The notes beneath the pieces are model-generated. The model had not been told where the DNA came from. It made no database searches and worked only from the letters and a program-made list of their open reading frames with translations. The position numbers and the translations under genes were made by a program. Positions 9,162 through 18,115 of a DNA stretch of 64,000 nt are shown here, one piece after another; within the stretch, counting starts at the first letter, position 1; each line of letters starts with the position of its first letter. Source of the stretch: Haladaptatus halobius (GTDB lineage Archaea; Halobacteriota; Halobacteria; Halobacteriales; Haladaptataceae). The DNA lies in assembly GCF_020618475.1 (NCBI RefSeq), contig NZ_CP085337.1, positions 124,001-188,000 of the forward strand, in the 5' to 3' direction.

Positions 9162-9371
9162 ATGGCACGGTACGTGGAGTATTGTCGCACCAACGTGAGC
9201 GAAGACCTCCGAGAGTCGCTCGCACGTCTCGATGAGACGGTCGTCGAGAAGTGCTGCCTGCGTCGGTGCGGTGTCTGTCGTGCGAAATCGTTCTTGGTAG
9301 TCGACGGTGAACCGCGGTGCGGTGAGAGCCACGCTACCCTCATCGAGAACCTACCGGAGGAGAGCGAATGA
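9162..9371 (+). CDS. DUF1450-like small four-cysteine protein, overlapping a sulfatase gene
   Basis: 69-residue protein beginning MARYVEYCRTNVS. Cys8, Cys32, Cys36 and Cys39 (C-L-R-R-C-G-V-C) are shared with the second copy at 43417; Cys31 and Cys53 are not. The CLxxCGxC core followed by SFLVVDG resembles the DUF1450/YuzB family, thought to have a thioredoxin-like fold; function unknown. The ATG at 9162 gives the family N-terminus (a TTG at 9123 would add 13 residues). Its TGA overlaps the sulfatase ATG (ATGA at 9368-9371), so the two are translationally coupled. Role in sulfatase maturation or redox handling is inference. Confidence 0.8.
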   Translation: MARYVEYCRTNVSEDLRESLARLDETVVEKCCLRRCGVCRAKSFLVVDGEPRCGESHATLIENLPEESE

Positions 9372-10900
9372 AGCTCCTGTTCATCTCTGTCGATAGCCTC
9401 CGCAGGGATTTCCTCGACACGTACGACCCGGCTACCCACGCGGACGTGAAGACGCCGAACCTTGACCGATTCGCGGAGCGTGCGGCGGTCTTCGAGAACC
9501 ACTATGCGGGAAGTCTCCCGTGCATGCCCGCGCGCCGCGAATGGCTGACGGGCACACAGGAGTTCCTCTGGCGTCCGTGGGGGCCCATCGAACCGTTCGA
9601 CACGACGATTCCGCGAGCGCTCCGAGACGAGGGGGTGATCACGGAGCTAATCACGGACCACTACCACTATTTCCAACACGGGAGCGGCGGCTACTACGAG
9701 GATTTCAACGGGTTTGAGTTCGTTCGCGGCCACGAGTACGACGCTTGGAAGACGGCACCGAGAGTCCCTCGGAGCCACGTCAGTACTCAACTCGGCTTTT
9801 CGGTCCCGGACGACCCGCTCGGGTTCAGCTACCTGAATCCGGTGCAGTATCCCAGGAACGTCGACGGTTTCGAGAGCGAAGAAAACTTCTTCGCGCCGAA
9901 GGTGTTCTCACGGACGGAAGAATGGCTGGTCCGTAACCAGGAGTGGGACGAGTGGTTCTGCTACGTCGACAGCTTCGACGTCCACGAACCGTTTCACGTG
10001 CCGGAGCCGTACGCTTCGATGTACACCGACGAAGATGCCCGCGACCAGGAGCTCACTTTCTGGCCCCCATACGGCCGGGTCGACCGCGGTGAAAGCGAAC
10101 TCTCCGAATCCGAACTGGAGTTCGTCCGCTCGCAGTTCGCCGGCAAGCTCACGATGACCGACCGGTGGTTCGGGCAAGTCTTGGACGCTCTCGACGACGG
10201 CGATTTGTGGGACGAGACGATGGTCGTCGTGACGTCGGACCACGGCTACTACCTCGGTGATCACGGTTGGAGCGGGAAACCGTTCGAGGCTCCACTGTAC
10301 GACGTGCTCGCGCACACGCCCCTATTCGTTTGGCACCCCGACGCGGAACGAACCGGCGACCGAATCAAGGCGCTGACAGCCGCTGTCGATCTCAACACGA
10401 CGCTCCTCGATGCGTTCGGCGTCGTCGATGCCGCCGGCCCACATGGTCGGAGCTTCATACCGCTTCTTCGAGGCGAGTGCGATGTGCACCGCGACTGGGC
10501 CATCTACGGTTACTGGGGATCTAGTATCAACGTCACCGACGGTCGGTACACGTACCTCCATCCTTGCGCCGACGAGGTGGACAGTCGATGCCACTCGACC
10601 GAGATGATGAACCCACACTCCTGGTTTACCCCACCAAAACCCCGACGTGACGCCGAGTCAGGCGAGTTTCTTCCGTACACAGAGACACCTGTTTGGCGCT
10701 ACGACGCCCCCTCGTACTCGCGCCACGACGACCCGCTCCTTTTCGACACTACAGCGGATCCACGGCAGAAGAACGACATCTCCGCCGAGTCGGACGACGT
10801 CCACCGGATGCGCAGGCTGTTGGTAACGGCTCTCGAAGAACTGGACGCACCTCGCCATCAGTACAACCGTCTTGACCTGTCCGTCGACGGCGCAGAGTAA
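9368..10900 (+). CDS. Type I sulfatase (formylglycine-dependent, Cys type)
   Basis: 510-residue alkaline-phosphatase-superfamily sulfatase. The sulfatase signature C-x-P-x-R-x4-T-G is present as CMPARREWLTG with Cys52, which must be converted to formylglycine. Metal-site segments are ISVDSLRRD at the N-terminus and VVTSDHGYYLGDHGW near 290-304, followed by a lysine segment (SGKPFEAPLYDV). No signal peptide is seen, so it should be cytoplasmic, unlike many secreted polysaccharide sulfatases. It overlaps the DUF1450-like gene by four bases and lies 295 bases before a complete Opp-type importer, suggesting removal of sulfate from an imported saccharide. Closely similar to the protein at 43628. 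Confidence 0.92.
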   Translation: MKLLFISVDSLRRDFLDTYDPATHADVKTPNLDRFAERAAVFENHYAGSLPCMPARREWLTGTQEFLWRPWGPIEPFDTTIPRALRDEGVITELITDHYHYFQHGSGGYYEDFNGFEFVRGHEYDAWKTAPRVPRSHVSTQLGFSVPDDPLGFSYLNPVQYPRNVDGFESEENFFAPKVFSRTEEWLVRNQEWDEWFCYVDSFDVHEPFHVPEPYASMYTDEDARDQELTFWPPYGRVDRGESELSESELEFVRSQFAGKLTMTDRWFGQVLDALDDGDLWDETMVVVTSDHGYYLGDHGWSGKPFEAPLYDVLAHTPLFVWHPDAERTGDRIKALTAAVDLNTTLLDAFGVVDAAGPHGRSFIPLLRGECDVHRDWAIYGYWGSSINVTDGRYTYLHPCADEVDSRCHSTEMMNPHSWFTPPKPRRDAESGEFLPYTETPVWRYDAPSYSRHDDPLLFDTTADPRQKNDISAESDDVHRMRRLLVTALEELDAPRHQYNRLDLSVDGAE

Positions 10901-11195
10901 CAGAGAAACTCAATCCCGTCCTCGACGGTCGATCTACATCGACGCTTTCCATACGACGATAGGCAGTTAGCGGATTATTTGAGACCGGTTTTCGTCGACG
11001 AAATAGATCGATAAGTTGCCCTGACGGGGAGTCGCTTGGTAAATACGTGTTCGTCACTCTCCGAGGACGTTCAAGGTTGACAATCATCGCTTCCATAGGA
11101 TATCACAGCAAATCGTTGTCGTAAGCATCGGTACGTTCTCAATGTTGGTGAACATACAATAACTTTTTCACAGTGTATTTCTATTGTGGGAGAGA

Positions 11196-13037
11196 ATGCG
11201 AGACGATAGTCAACAGAGTGGGCAGTTCAAGGATTACTGGGCGTCTCGTCGGCGGTTCATTCAAGCCGCCGGCGGCGCTGCTGGCATCACCGGACTTGCC
11301 GGCTGTCAAGGCGATACAAGCGATACGAAGAATAATGATGGAAGCACTACAACATCGGGGAATGGGCAGTCGTCCGGCCAACCCGTCGACCCCGAGCTCA
11401 CGCTCGATTCCCTTGGAGTGCCCGCGAGCGACGTCCAATGGAATGAGTTCAACTTCTCGAACTACAAGTGGATGGTTCAGGCACACGTTATGGATCCATT
11501 TGCAGTCTGGGATCCAGTCAACACCAAGTTCGTGGGGCTACTCGCGAAGGATTGGACAATCGACACGGAGAACCAGAAACTTCGGGTTAAACTTGACGAA
11601 AACTACAAGTGGCACGACGGCAAGAAAGTCGTTCGCCCAGTCACCGCCAAGGACGTATACACCCATTTCCAACTGGAACAGTTCATGGGGTGGTCCTCGT
11701 CTGAATACACCAATGAAATTAAGGAGATCGACAAGCACACCGTCGAATTTACATTAAAAGGTGGCTACAAGAACAAGGATTTCATCACGTTCAACCTTCT
11801 AACAAATGTATTGTCGCACGGTCTTCCGCAGTATCGGGACTGGGTTCAGAAGTTCAAGGATGCTGGAAGTCAGAGTGAAAAAGACAATATTTCGGCAGAA
11901 CTCGGCGAGTTCAGCATCTCAAGCGAGGAGATGTATTCGTATGGTCCGTTCGCGGTACAAGGAGCCTCACGGCAGGAACTCACCTCTGTTAAGAACCCTG
12001 GTCACCCAGCTTCTGACAAGATTAACTTCCCGAAGCTCGTCTTCCGCTATGTCGGGAGTGAGCAAAAGCTCTGGCAGTCGCTAGCGAACGGCCAACTCGA
12101 TGGCCACGTGCGGATAAACGTTCCCAAGGACGTGCAGACCAGTTTTCCGAACCATGTTGAAAATACTACATCAACCAGCCTCGGTGGCATGGCGCTCGCG
12201 TTTAAGTGGAACGACGACGTCCTAGGCGATCCGCGAGTACGTCGCGCTATTGGTTATGTTATCGATAAGAAAGCCGTCGCGCAAAATGCTGGTGCGGACA
12301 CACACCAGCCAGTCACTTTAAACACTGGACTGGCGCTGAACTACAACTCCGACTACCTCGATACAAACAAGTACATTAAGTACGATAAAAACCACCAGAA
12401 GGCCACACAGCTCCTCAAGGATGCTGGCTTCACGAAGAATGGTAAACAATGGTTAACACCCGACGGAAAGAAGTTCAGTCCCGACATCAAGACCGGAACG
12501 ACCGGTGGCCCTGCACTGCTTGCTCTTCAGACCATCACTAGCCATCTCAAACAGTTCGGTATCGACGCACGACTTCGAACGATGGAGGAAACGTCATTCG
12601 TGGAGAGAATCTGGGACCAAGGTGATTTCCGAATTGCATCCGGCACATGGGGCGCAGATTACCCGCAACCATACGCGTGGTACAACAACACGTTTGTCGA
12701 GAATCGTGAGAAGATGGGGATGCCGGACGAGATCTCTGTTCCTCCGATCGGCAAACCAAATGGTTCGCAGGATGCTCTGCAGATGAACCTCGACACTGCC
12801 GTCAACAACTTGACGAAGCTCCAAGGCCAGAAACTCAAGGAGCAAGTTCGCAAACTCGCCTGGGCATGGAATTATATGGCACCACAAATCCAGATATACG
12901 AGGAGCGCTCACAGACATGGTTCACGAATGATAACTGGAATTACCCACCGCTCGACAGCGATATCATGCAGCGGACGTTCTACACGCCGTTCCACTACAT
13001 CCTGAAGACGGGCAAATTCACCGCGAAGACGAAGTAG
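11196..13037 (+). CDS. Extracellular solute-binding protein, family 5 (Opp/Dpp type), Tat lipoprotein
   Basis: 613-residue substrate-binding lipoprotein. The N-terminus has a twin-arginine motif (SRRRFIQAAGG) and an LAGC lipobox near residue 44, then a low-complexity Asp/Ser/Thr/Gly/Asn linker typical of haloarchaeal surface lipoproteins. Family 5 segments include KDYVYTH-like ring positions near 150 and LDGHVRINVPKDV. In archaea this family binds oligosaccharides as well as peptides; the sugar-metabolism context favours a saccharide. The ATG at 11196 is chosen over a TTG at 11184. It heads the five-gene importer operon running to 17572. Confidence 0.9.
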   Translation: MRDDSQQSGQFKDYWASRRRFIQAAGGAAGITGLAGCQGDTSDTKNNDGSTTTSGNGQSSGQPVDPELTLDSLGVPASDVQWNEFNFSNYKWMVQAHVMDPFAVWDPVNTKFVGLLAKDWTIDTENQKLRVKLDENYKWHDGKKVVRPVTAKDVYTHFQLEQFMGWSSSEYTNEIKEIDKHTVEFTLKGGYKNKDFITFNLLTNVLSHGLPQYRDWVQKFKDAGSQSEKDNISAELGEFSISSEEMYSYGPFAVQGASRQELTSVKNPGHPASDKINFPKLVFRYVGSEQKLWQSLANGQLDGHVRINVPKDVQTSFPNHVENTTSTSLGGMALAFKWNDDVLGDPRVRRAIGYVIDKKAVAQNAGADTHQPVTLNTGLALNYNSDYLDTNKYIKYDKNHQKATQLLKDAGFTKNGKQWLTPDGKKFSPDIKTGTTGGPALLALQTITSHLKQFGIDARLRTMEETSFVERIWDQGDFRIASGTWGADYPQPYAWYNNTFVENREKMGMPDEISVPPIGKPNGSQDALQMNLDTAVNNLTKLQGQKLKEQVRKLAWAWNYMAPQIQIYEERSQTWFTNDNWNYPPLDSDIMQRTFYTPFHYILKTGKFTAKTK

Positions 13038-13210
13038 GGACTCGTCCCATCTCCGGATCTCTTCTCGCCACATATCGTTGGCCGATTTTTTTCATACTCG
13101 TCGTGCGTCTCAGAGTAACGAGATCTGACTGCGTTCATCTACAACTTCTCAACCACCTAAAAACAAATATCACCGTAGGGTTTACAACCTCGGACTACAA
13201 CCAACAAGGT

Positions 13211-14212
13211 ATGCGATGGTTTGCCAAGAGAATTGGGCAGGCAATTTTTACCCTCTGGGCAGTAGTGACGATCTCATTCGCGCTCATCCGGTTTCTCCCT
13301 GGGGGACCACTCGTCTACCTCAAGGTTCAGTTGAAAAAACAAGGTATTCCTGAGTCGACGATCGACAACTACGTTGAGAACTACGTCAGCTTCCAATCGG
13401 ACGACCCTTTATGGATCCAGTACATCGACTACATGACTTCAGTTCTGCAGGGTGACTTAGGTCAGGCGTTGTTCCAGGATGGAGCGGTGTTCGACATCCT
13501 CGCGCAGGCACTGCCGTGGACTATCTTCCTCGCAGGCATTGCGACGTTCGTGACGACGGTGATTGGCATCGCCATCGGCGGGTTCATGGCGTACACGGAG
13601 GGGAGCAAATTCGACTCGGGTATAACCCTCTTCTCAACCATTGCGGGTGGTATCCCATATTATGTACTGGCCCTCGCGCTCGTCTACCTATTCGGTTATC
13701 GCTGGCAGATGTTTCCAACAGGTGGTCAAGTTGATCCTAGCCTTACAGCAGGTTTTACTTGGCCGTATGTCAAGAGCGTGCTCTATCATGCCGTACTCCC
13801 ACTCCTATCGACGACGCTTGTCGGGTGGGGTGGAGTGGCGCTCTCGATGCGCGGCAACAGTATCAGTATCCTCGGCGAGGATTACATTCGCGTCGCCCGC
13901 CTGCGTGGTCTCTCCCGGCAGCGGATCGCGCTCCGATACGTCTCACGGAACGCGATGTTGCCGATGTACACCGGCATTCTGTTATCGATTGCGTTCATGC
14001 TCGGCGGGTCGGTGGTCTTGGAGCAGATCTTCACGTACCCGGGCGTCGGGTTCTATCTGTTCAAGGCGGTCGTCTCGAGCGACTACCCGCTGATGATGGG
14101 CGGACTCATCATGATATCGACCGCAGTGATACTCGGCGTTCTAGTCGCCGATCTCACGTATAGCAAGATCGATCCCCGCACGTCGGGTGAGGGACAGCGC
14201 GAGTCCTACTAA
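13211..14212 (+). CDS. Opp/Dpp-type ABC transporter permease (DppB-like)
   Basis: 333-residue membrane protein starting MRWFAKRIGQAIFTLW, with about six transmembrane segments and the DppB-type N-terminal helix (VVTISFALIRFLPGGP). The cytoplasmic coupling loop DYIRVARLRGLSRQRI fits the EAA-like motif. The ATG at 13211 gives the standard start; the frame is open upstream to 13103 but those residues do not look like the family. The next permease begins 22 bases after this gene. Substrate follows the binding protein at 11196. Confidence 0.93.
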   Translation: MRWFAKRIGQAIFTLWAVVTISFALIRFLPGGPLVYLKVQLKKQGIPESTIDNYVENYVSFQSDDPLWIQYIDYMTSVLQGDLGQALFQDGAVFDILAQALPWTIFLAGIATFVTTVIGIAIGGFMAYTEGSKFDSGITLFSTIAGGIPYYVLALALVYLFGYRWQMFPTGGQVDPSLTAGFTWPYVKSVLYHAVLPLLSTTLVGWGGVALSMRGNSISILGEDYIRVARLRGLSRQRIALRYVSRNAMLPMYTGILLSIAFMLGGSVVLEQIFTYPGVGFYLFKAVVSSDYPLMMGGLIMISTAVILGVLVADLTYSKIDPRTSGEGQRESY

Positions 14213-14234
14213 CCAACTCCGAATAACATATACC

Positions 14235-15335
14235 ATGGCATCACAACAATCGGATGGCGAAACGGTGGCGGACGAACTTCCGTTTAAGACGACTGCGGAC
14301 ACGACAATATCACGTCAGGAGCAAATCCGGCAAGTTGCCGATAGGACAGTGATCGCTCCGTTTCGCGTCATGTGGAGCGACTGGCGCGCCAAGGTCGGTT
14401 TCGTCATCGTCGTGCTTTATATTCTGATGGGTACTATTGGAGTGTTGGTTAATCCTACTCCATATACGGGGATGGGTGAAAGGTACCTCCAACCGTTCCA
14501 TGACGGCTGGTTCTCGCTCCAACCAGTGTCAGTAGGTGGTATTACGCTTCCACTTGATCCACGGTTCCACCTCATTTTGGGGACTGATGCAATGGGACAG
14601 GGTATCTGGTCGCAGATCGTCCACGCGACCCCGGCCATGCTCAAAATGATCCTCGCAGGCGCAGTGTTCTCCACGATCGTCGCGACGATCCTTGGCACGC
14701 TTGCAGGCTACAAAGGTGGCCTCACCGACCGAGCCATCATGACACTGTCCGATATCACGATGACAATCCCTGGCCTCCCACTCGTGATGATCATCGCCGC
14801 CGCACTTGACCCGAAGAATCCGTACTTGATTGGTTTAATCCTCGGTATCAACAACTGGGCCGGACTCAGTCGTGCCATCCGCTCGCAGGTGCTCAGCGTC
14901 CGAGAACGGAGCTTCGTAGAGGCCTCCCGTGCAATGGGGCTGTCGACGCCACGGATTCTAATCGACGACATCATTCCGGATCTCATGGCGTACATCTCAA
15001 TCCACTTCGTGCAGGCAGCGCGCGGGATTATCTTTGAGTCCGTCGCACTGTACTACCTTGGTGTCCTTCCATTCACGACGCTTAACTGGGGAGTGATGAT
15101 GAATCTCTCATACACGACGTCTGGTGCGCTGTACACTTGGCAGTCAGCTCATTGGATATTTACCCCCATGATCACTATCGCACTGTTCTCTGTAGGTCTG
15201 ATCCTGTTCTCGCAGGGGATGGATCAGATCTTCAACCCACGTATACGGGCCCGACACGTAAAATCCGTATCCAGCGCCGACACCGATGAGGAGGACGAAG
15301 CGCCGAATCCAATGACCGACGTGCCGACCAACTGA
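14235..15335 (+). CDS. Opp/Dpp-type ABC transporter permease (DppC-like)
   Basis: 366-residue permease with a hydrophilic N-terminal extension of about 60 residues before the first membrane helix (VGFVIVVLYILMGTIGVL), as DppC proteins have. The coupling loop RSFVEASRAMGLSTPRIL is clear. A periplasmic region GTDAMGQGIWSQIV precedes the remaining helices, matching the DppC G-T-D-x-x-G-R/Q-D segment. The acidic tail (SADTDEEDEAPNP) is typical of haloarchaea. Partner of the permease at 13211; the ATPase gene starts 12 bases downstream. Confidence 0.93.
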   Translation: MASQQSDGETVADELPFKTTADTTISRQEQIRQVADRTVIAPFRVMWSDWRAKVGFVIVVLYILMGTIGVLVNPTPYTGMGERYLQPFHDGWFSLQPVSVGGITLPLDPRFHLILGTDAMGQGIWSQIVHATPAMLKMILAGAVFSTIVATILGTLAGYKGGLTDRAIMTLSDITMTIPGLPLVMIIAAALDPKNPYLIGLILGINNWAGLSRAIRSQVLSVRERSFVEASRAMGLSTPRILIDDIIPDLMAYISIHFVQAARGIIFESVALYYLGVLPFTTLNWGVMMNLSYTTSGALYTWQSAHWIFTPMITIALFSVGLILFSQGMDQIFNPRIRARHVKSVSSADTDEEDEAPNPMTDVPTN

Positions 15336-15347
15336 GTTCCAAAGCAC

Positions 15348-16433
15348 ATGACTACACGCAATACACCGATCGAAACGACCACCCGACCGACTGACAAAGA
15401 TGTGATCCTGGAGGTACGTGACGCAAGCGTCACCTTCGACATGGAACGAGGCGAGTCTCGAGTAATGGACAGTGTCTCATTCGATATCTATCGCGACGAA
15501 ATCCTAGGTGTCGTCGGGGAGTCAGGATCGGGCAAGTCGATGTTCGCCTCGGCGCTCCTTGATGCAGTGGTACGACCGGGGCAACTCACTGGCGATATTA
15601 CCTACTATCCAAGGGATGGCGAAGCGGTCGACCTCCTCAATCTTAGCGAGCGTGAACTCAAGCGCTTACGCTGGGAGGAAATATCGATGGTATTCCAGGG
15701 GGCAATGAGTTCATTCAACCCCACGATGAAGATACGCAAGCACTTCGAAGAGACGCTTGACGCCCATGGTCAGGATCGCGAGACTGGACTCGTCCACGCT
15801 CGCGAACTTCTCACTGACCTTTACTTGGAACCGGAGCGTGTACTCAACTCGTACCCTCACGAACTGTCCGGTGGAATGCAACAGCGTGCGCTCATCGCTC
15901 TCTCACTCGTACTCAAGCCGAATGTCTTGGTGATGGACGAACCGACGGCGGCGCTTGACCTCCTCATGCAGCGGTCGATTCTCACCCTGCTAGAGAACCT
16001 GCAAGAGAAGTACAACTTGACTGTGGTGTTCATCACGCACGATCTGCCGCTCGTGGCCGGCCTCGCCGACCGTCTCGCCGTCATGTACGCCTTCGAATTC
16101 GTCGAGATCGGACCGAGCGAAGAAATCATCCGTAACGCGGCCCACCCATACACTCGGGCGCTCTTAAAGGCAGTGCCGAACCTCGACGCGCCGATAGATG
16201 AGATGCGTCCAATAGAGGGGTCGGCGCCGGATCCAGTGAACGTACCGGCTGGCTGTTCGTACCACCCTCGGTGTCCGCTCGCCACAGAGAAGTGCATTCA
16301 GGTCGATCCAGGGTACTATGACGTGACCGCCGACCATCAAGCTGCTTGTCACCACTGGGAACAATCGATCGAGGCAATCTCTTACTCGGTGAGCAGTTCC
16401 GACAACCGGAACACGGAGGTGAAGTCAGAATGA
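15348..16433 (+). CDS. Opp/Dpp ABC transporter ATPase (DppD-like)
   Basis: 361-residue ATPase: Walker A GESGSGKS near residues 61-68, ABC signature LSGGMQQR, Walker B VLVMDEPTAALD, switch histidine in FITHDLP. The C-terminal oligopeptide-transporter domain holds a Cys cluster (GCSYHPRCPLATEKC) that in some DppD proteins binds an iron-sulfur cluster. Its TGA overlaps the ATG of the second ATPase (16430-16433), so the pair is coupled, as expected for a DppD/DppF heterodimer. Confidence 0.94.
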   Translation: MTTRNTPIETTTRPTDKDVILEVRDASVTFDMERGESRVMDSVSFDIYRDEILGVVGESGSGKSMFASALLDAVVRPGQLTGDITYYPRDGEAVDLLNLSERELKRLRWEEISMVFQGAMSSFNPTMKIRKHFEETLDAHGQDRETGLVHARELLTDLYLEPERVLNSYPHELSGGMQQRALIALSLVLKPNVLVMDEPTAALDLLMQRSILTLLENLQEKYNLTVVFITHDLPLVAGLADRLAVMYAFEFVEIGPSEEIIRNAAHPYTRALLKAVPNLDAPIDEMRPIEGSAPDPVNVPAGCSYHPRCPLATEKCIQVDPGYYDVTADHQAACHHWEQSIEAISYSVSSSDNRNTEVKSE

Positions 16434-17572
16434 GTGGCTCCAACGCACCGCTACTCCAGTTGGAGGACGTCCAAGTACACTTCGAGCAAAATCAAGGCCT
16501 CCTCGACCGGTTCGTCGGGAAACGCAGCGAAAATGCAGTCAAGGCCGTCGACGGAGTGTCACTCAACCTTGAGAAGAACGACGTGGTTGCCCTCGTGGGC
16601 GAGTCAGGGTGTGGTAAAACTACCCTCGGCAAGACGGCGGTCGGCCTACAGCGGCCAACAGGCGGATCCGTGAAGTACCGGGGACAGGACATCTGGAAGG
16701 CAAAGGATAAAAAAGGCGACGTCGATATCCCGTACAAGGATATCCGCCGGTCGCTACAGATCATTCATCAGGATCCTGGTAGTTCACTTAACCCGAATAA
16801 GACGATTATGAAAAGCCTGCAAGCGCCACTGAAAAAATGGCAGCCAGGTCTGAGTGCGGAGGATCGGCGGACACGTATTCTTGGCATGCTTGAACACGTC
16901 GGCATGGCGCCCCCTGACGACTACGCGAACCGCTTCCCCCATCAGTTAAGCGGCGGGGAGAAACAGCGGACTGCACTGGTGCGCGCTTTGCTAATGAACC
17001 CGGACGTTATTTTGGCCGACGAGGCGGTGTCAGCACTCGACGTCTCACTGCGGGTGGATACGATGGATCTCCTACTCAACCTGCAAGACGAGTTCGACAC
17101 ATCATTCATCTTCGTCTCTCACAATCTCTCGAACGCACGGTATCTCGCCCAGAGGGCCGGCGGTCGCATCGGTGTGATGTACCTCGGACGCCTGGTTGAA
17201 ATCGGACCGGCCGAGGAGTTGCTTCAGAACCCACGTCACCCTTATACGCAAGTGTTACGGTGGGCGACGGCCGACCTCGATCCAGACAAGGCGAAGGCAA
17301 GCAAGCCTCCCGTCCGGGCCGTCGACATCCCCGACCCGTCGAACCCCCCATCCGGCTGTCGGTTCCACACCCGCTGTCCGAAGGCGCACGAGGTTTGCGT
17401 CCACGAGAACCCAAACCTCGTCAGCCGTCCCGACGACTCGGATGTTCATTCTGCCTCCTGCTTCCGGCAGTTTCCAGAGAGGGAGCACGAATACTGGAAT
17501 AGTCCTCCACTGGAAGGCGTCGAAGACGCCGACACCACGCTTCCGGACGACAGCCACGCGAACGGCGATTAG
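16430..17572 (+). CDS. Opp/Dpp ABC transporter ATPase (DppF-like)
   Basis: 380-residue ATPase: Walker A GESGCGKTT, signature LSGGEKQR, and Walker B ILADEAVSALDVS, where the usual Pro after DE is Ala. The C-terminal Cys cluster GCRFHTRCPKAHEVC is present. The ATG at 16430 gives MSGSNAPLLQLEDVQ; an earlier start at 16346 would run inside dppD. Last gene of the 11196-17572 importer operon, with the dppD partner just upstream. Confidence 0.93.
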   Translation: MSGSNAPLLQLEDVQVHFEQNQGLLDRFVGKRSENAVKAVDGVSLNLEKNDVVALVGESGCGKTTLGKTAVGLQRPTGGSVKYRGQDIWKAKDKKGDVDIPYKDIRRSLQIIHQDPGSSLNPNKTIMKSLQAPLKKWQPGLSAEDRRTRILGMLEHVGMAPPDDYANRFPHQLSGGEKQRTALVRALLMNPDVILADEAVSALDVSLRVDTMDLLLNLQDEFDTSFIFVSHNLSNARYLAQRAGGRIGVMYLGRLVEIGPAEELLQNPRHPYTQVLRWATADLDPDKAKASKPPVRAVDIPDPSNPPSGCRFHTRCPKAHEVCVHENPNLVSRPDDSDVHSASCFRQFPEREHEYWNSPPLEGVEDADTTLPDDSHANGD

Positions 17573-17596
17573 TGTCGCGCCTCCGACGGATTGCGA

Positions 17597-17800
17597 TTAT
17601 CTCGGTTCTCGCGGATTCAATCCCTGCCAGTCGACGTACAACAGTGAGCTGACAATCAGGAGCGTAATTAGTATCACGCCAAGGCTCAACACCGCGATGA
17701 CATACGCGCCCGTCCCTGGTTGGATAGCGGTGAATGCAATTGCCAACAATACGAGCAGCACCATATTCATGCCGAAGATAATACGGAAAAGATTGCGCAT
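17597..17800 (-). CDS. Small two-helix membrane protein
   Basis: 67 residues starting MRNLFRIIFGMNMVLL, with two hydrophobic stretches (residues 12-27 and 32-54) and a short polar tail (DWQGLNPREPR). It converges on the importer operon, ending 24 bases from the last ATPase gene. I do not recognise the family. Clean two-helix topology and a start preceded by an AT-rich region make it a plausible gene. Confidence 0.5.
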   Translation of the reverse strand: MRNLFRIIFGMNMVLLVLLAIAFTAIQPGTGAYVIAVLSLGVILITLLIVSSLLYVDWQGLNPREPR

Positions 17801-18115
17801 GGGTCGCCTTCACACTAGACGATAAAGAACGTACCGTCGTATGGTCGACATTCTATTACTACTGATATAGTGCTGAATGAGAGGAACAGCATGGTTATTT
17901 TCACAGGTACATTCATGCATATCTCCACGCAGAGTAGCTGTATACGTTTGATGATGGCGACATTCTGTCAGTTCGTAGCCGCGGCGTCATGGCGATGCTC
18001 TGACTCAAACTTGCCACGTACGAGGTTATTTCGATCGGGAATCCCGTCGCCACCATGACGGGCGACGGAGACGACACTCGGTAGATACTTGTCGTCCCGA
18101 CTGAACCGCAGTAGC
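17801..18115. other. Intergenic region between divergent genes
   Basis: About 315 bases between the small membrane gene on the minus strand and the TIM-barrel-like gene on the plus strand. It contains several AT-rich stretches suitable for promoters in both directions (for example near 17850-17875). No gene recognised. Confidence 0.4.
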
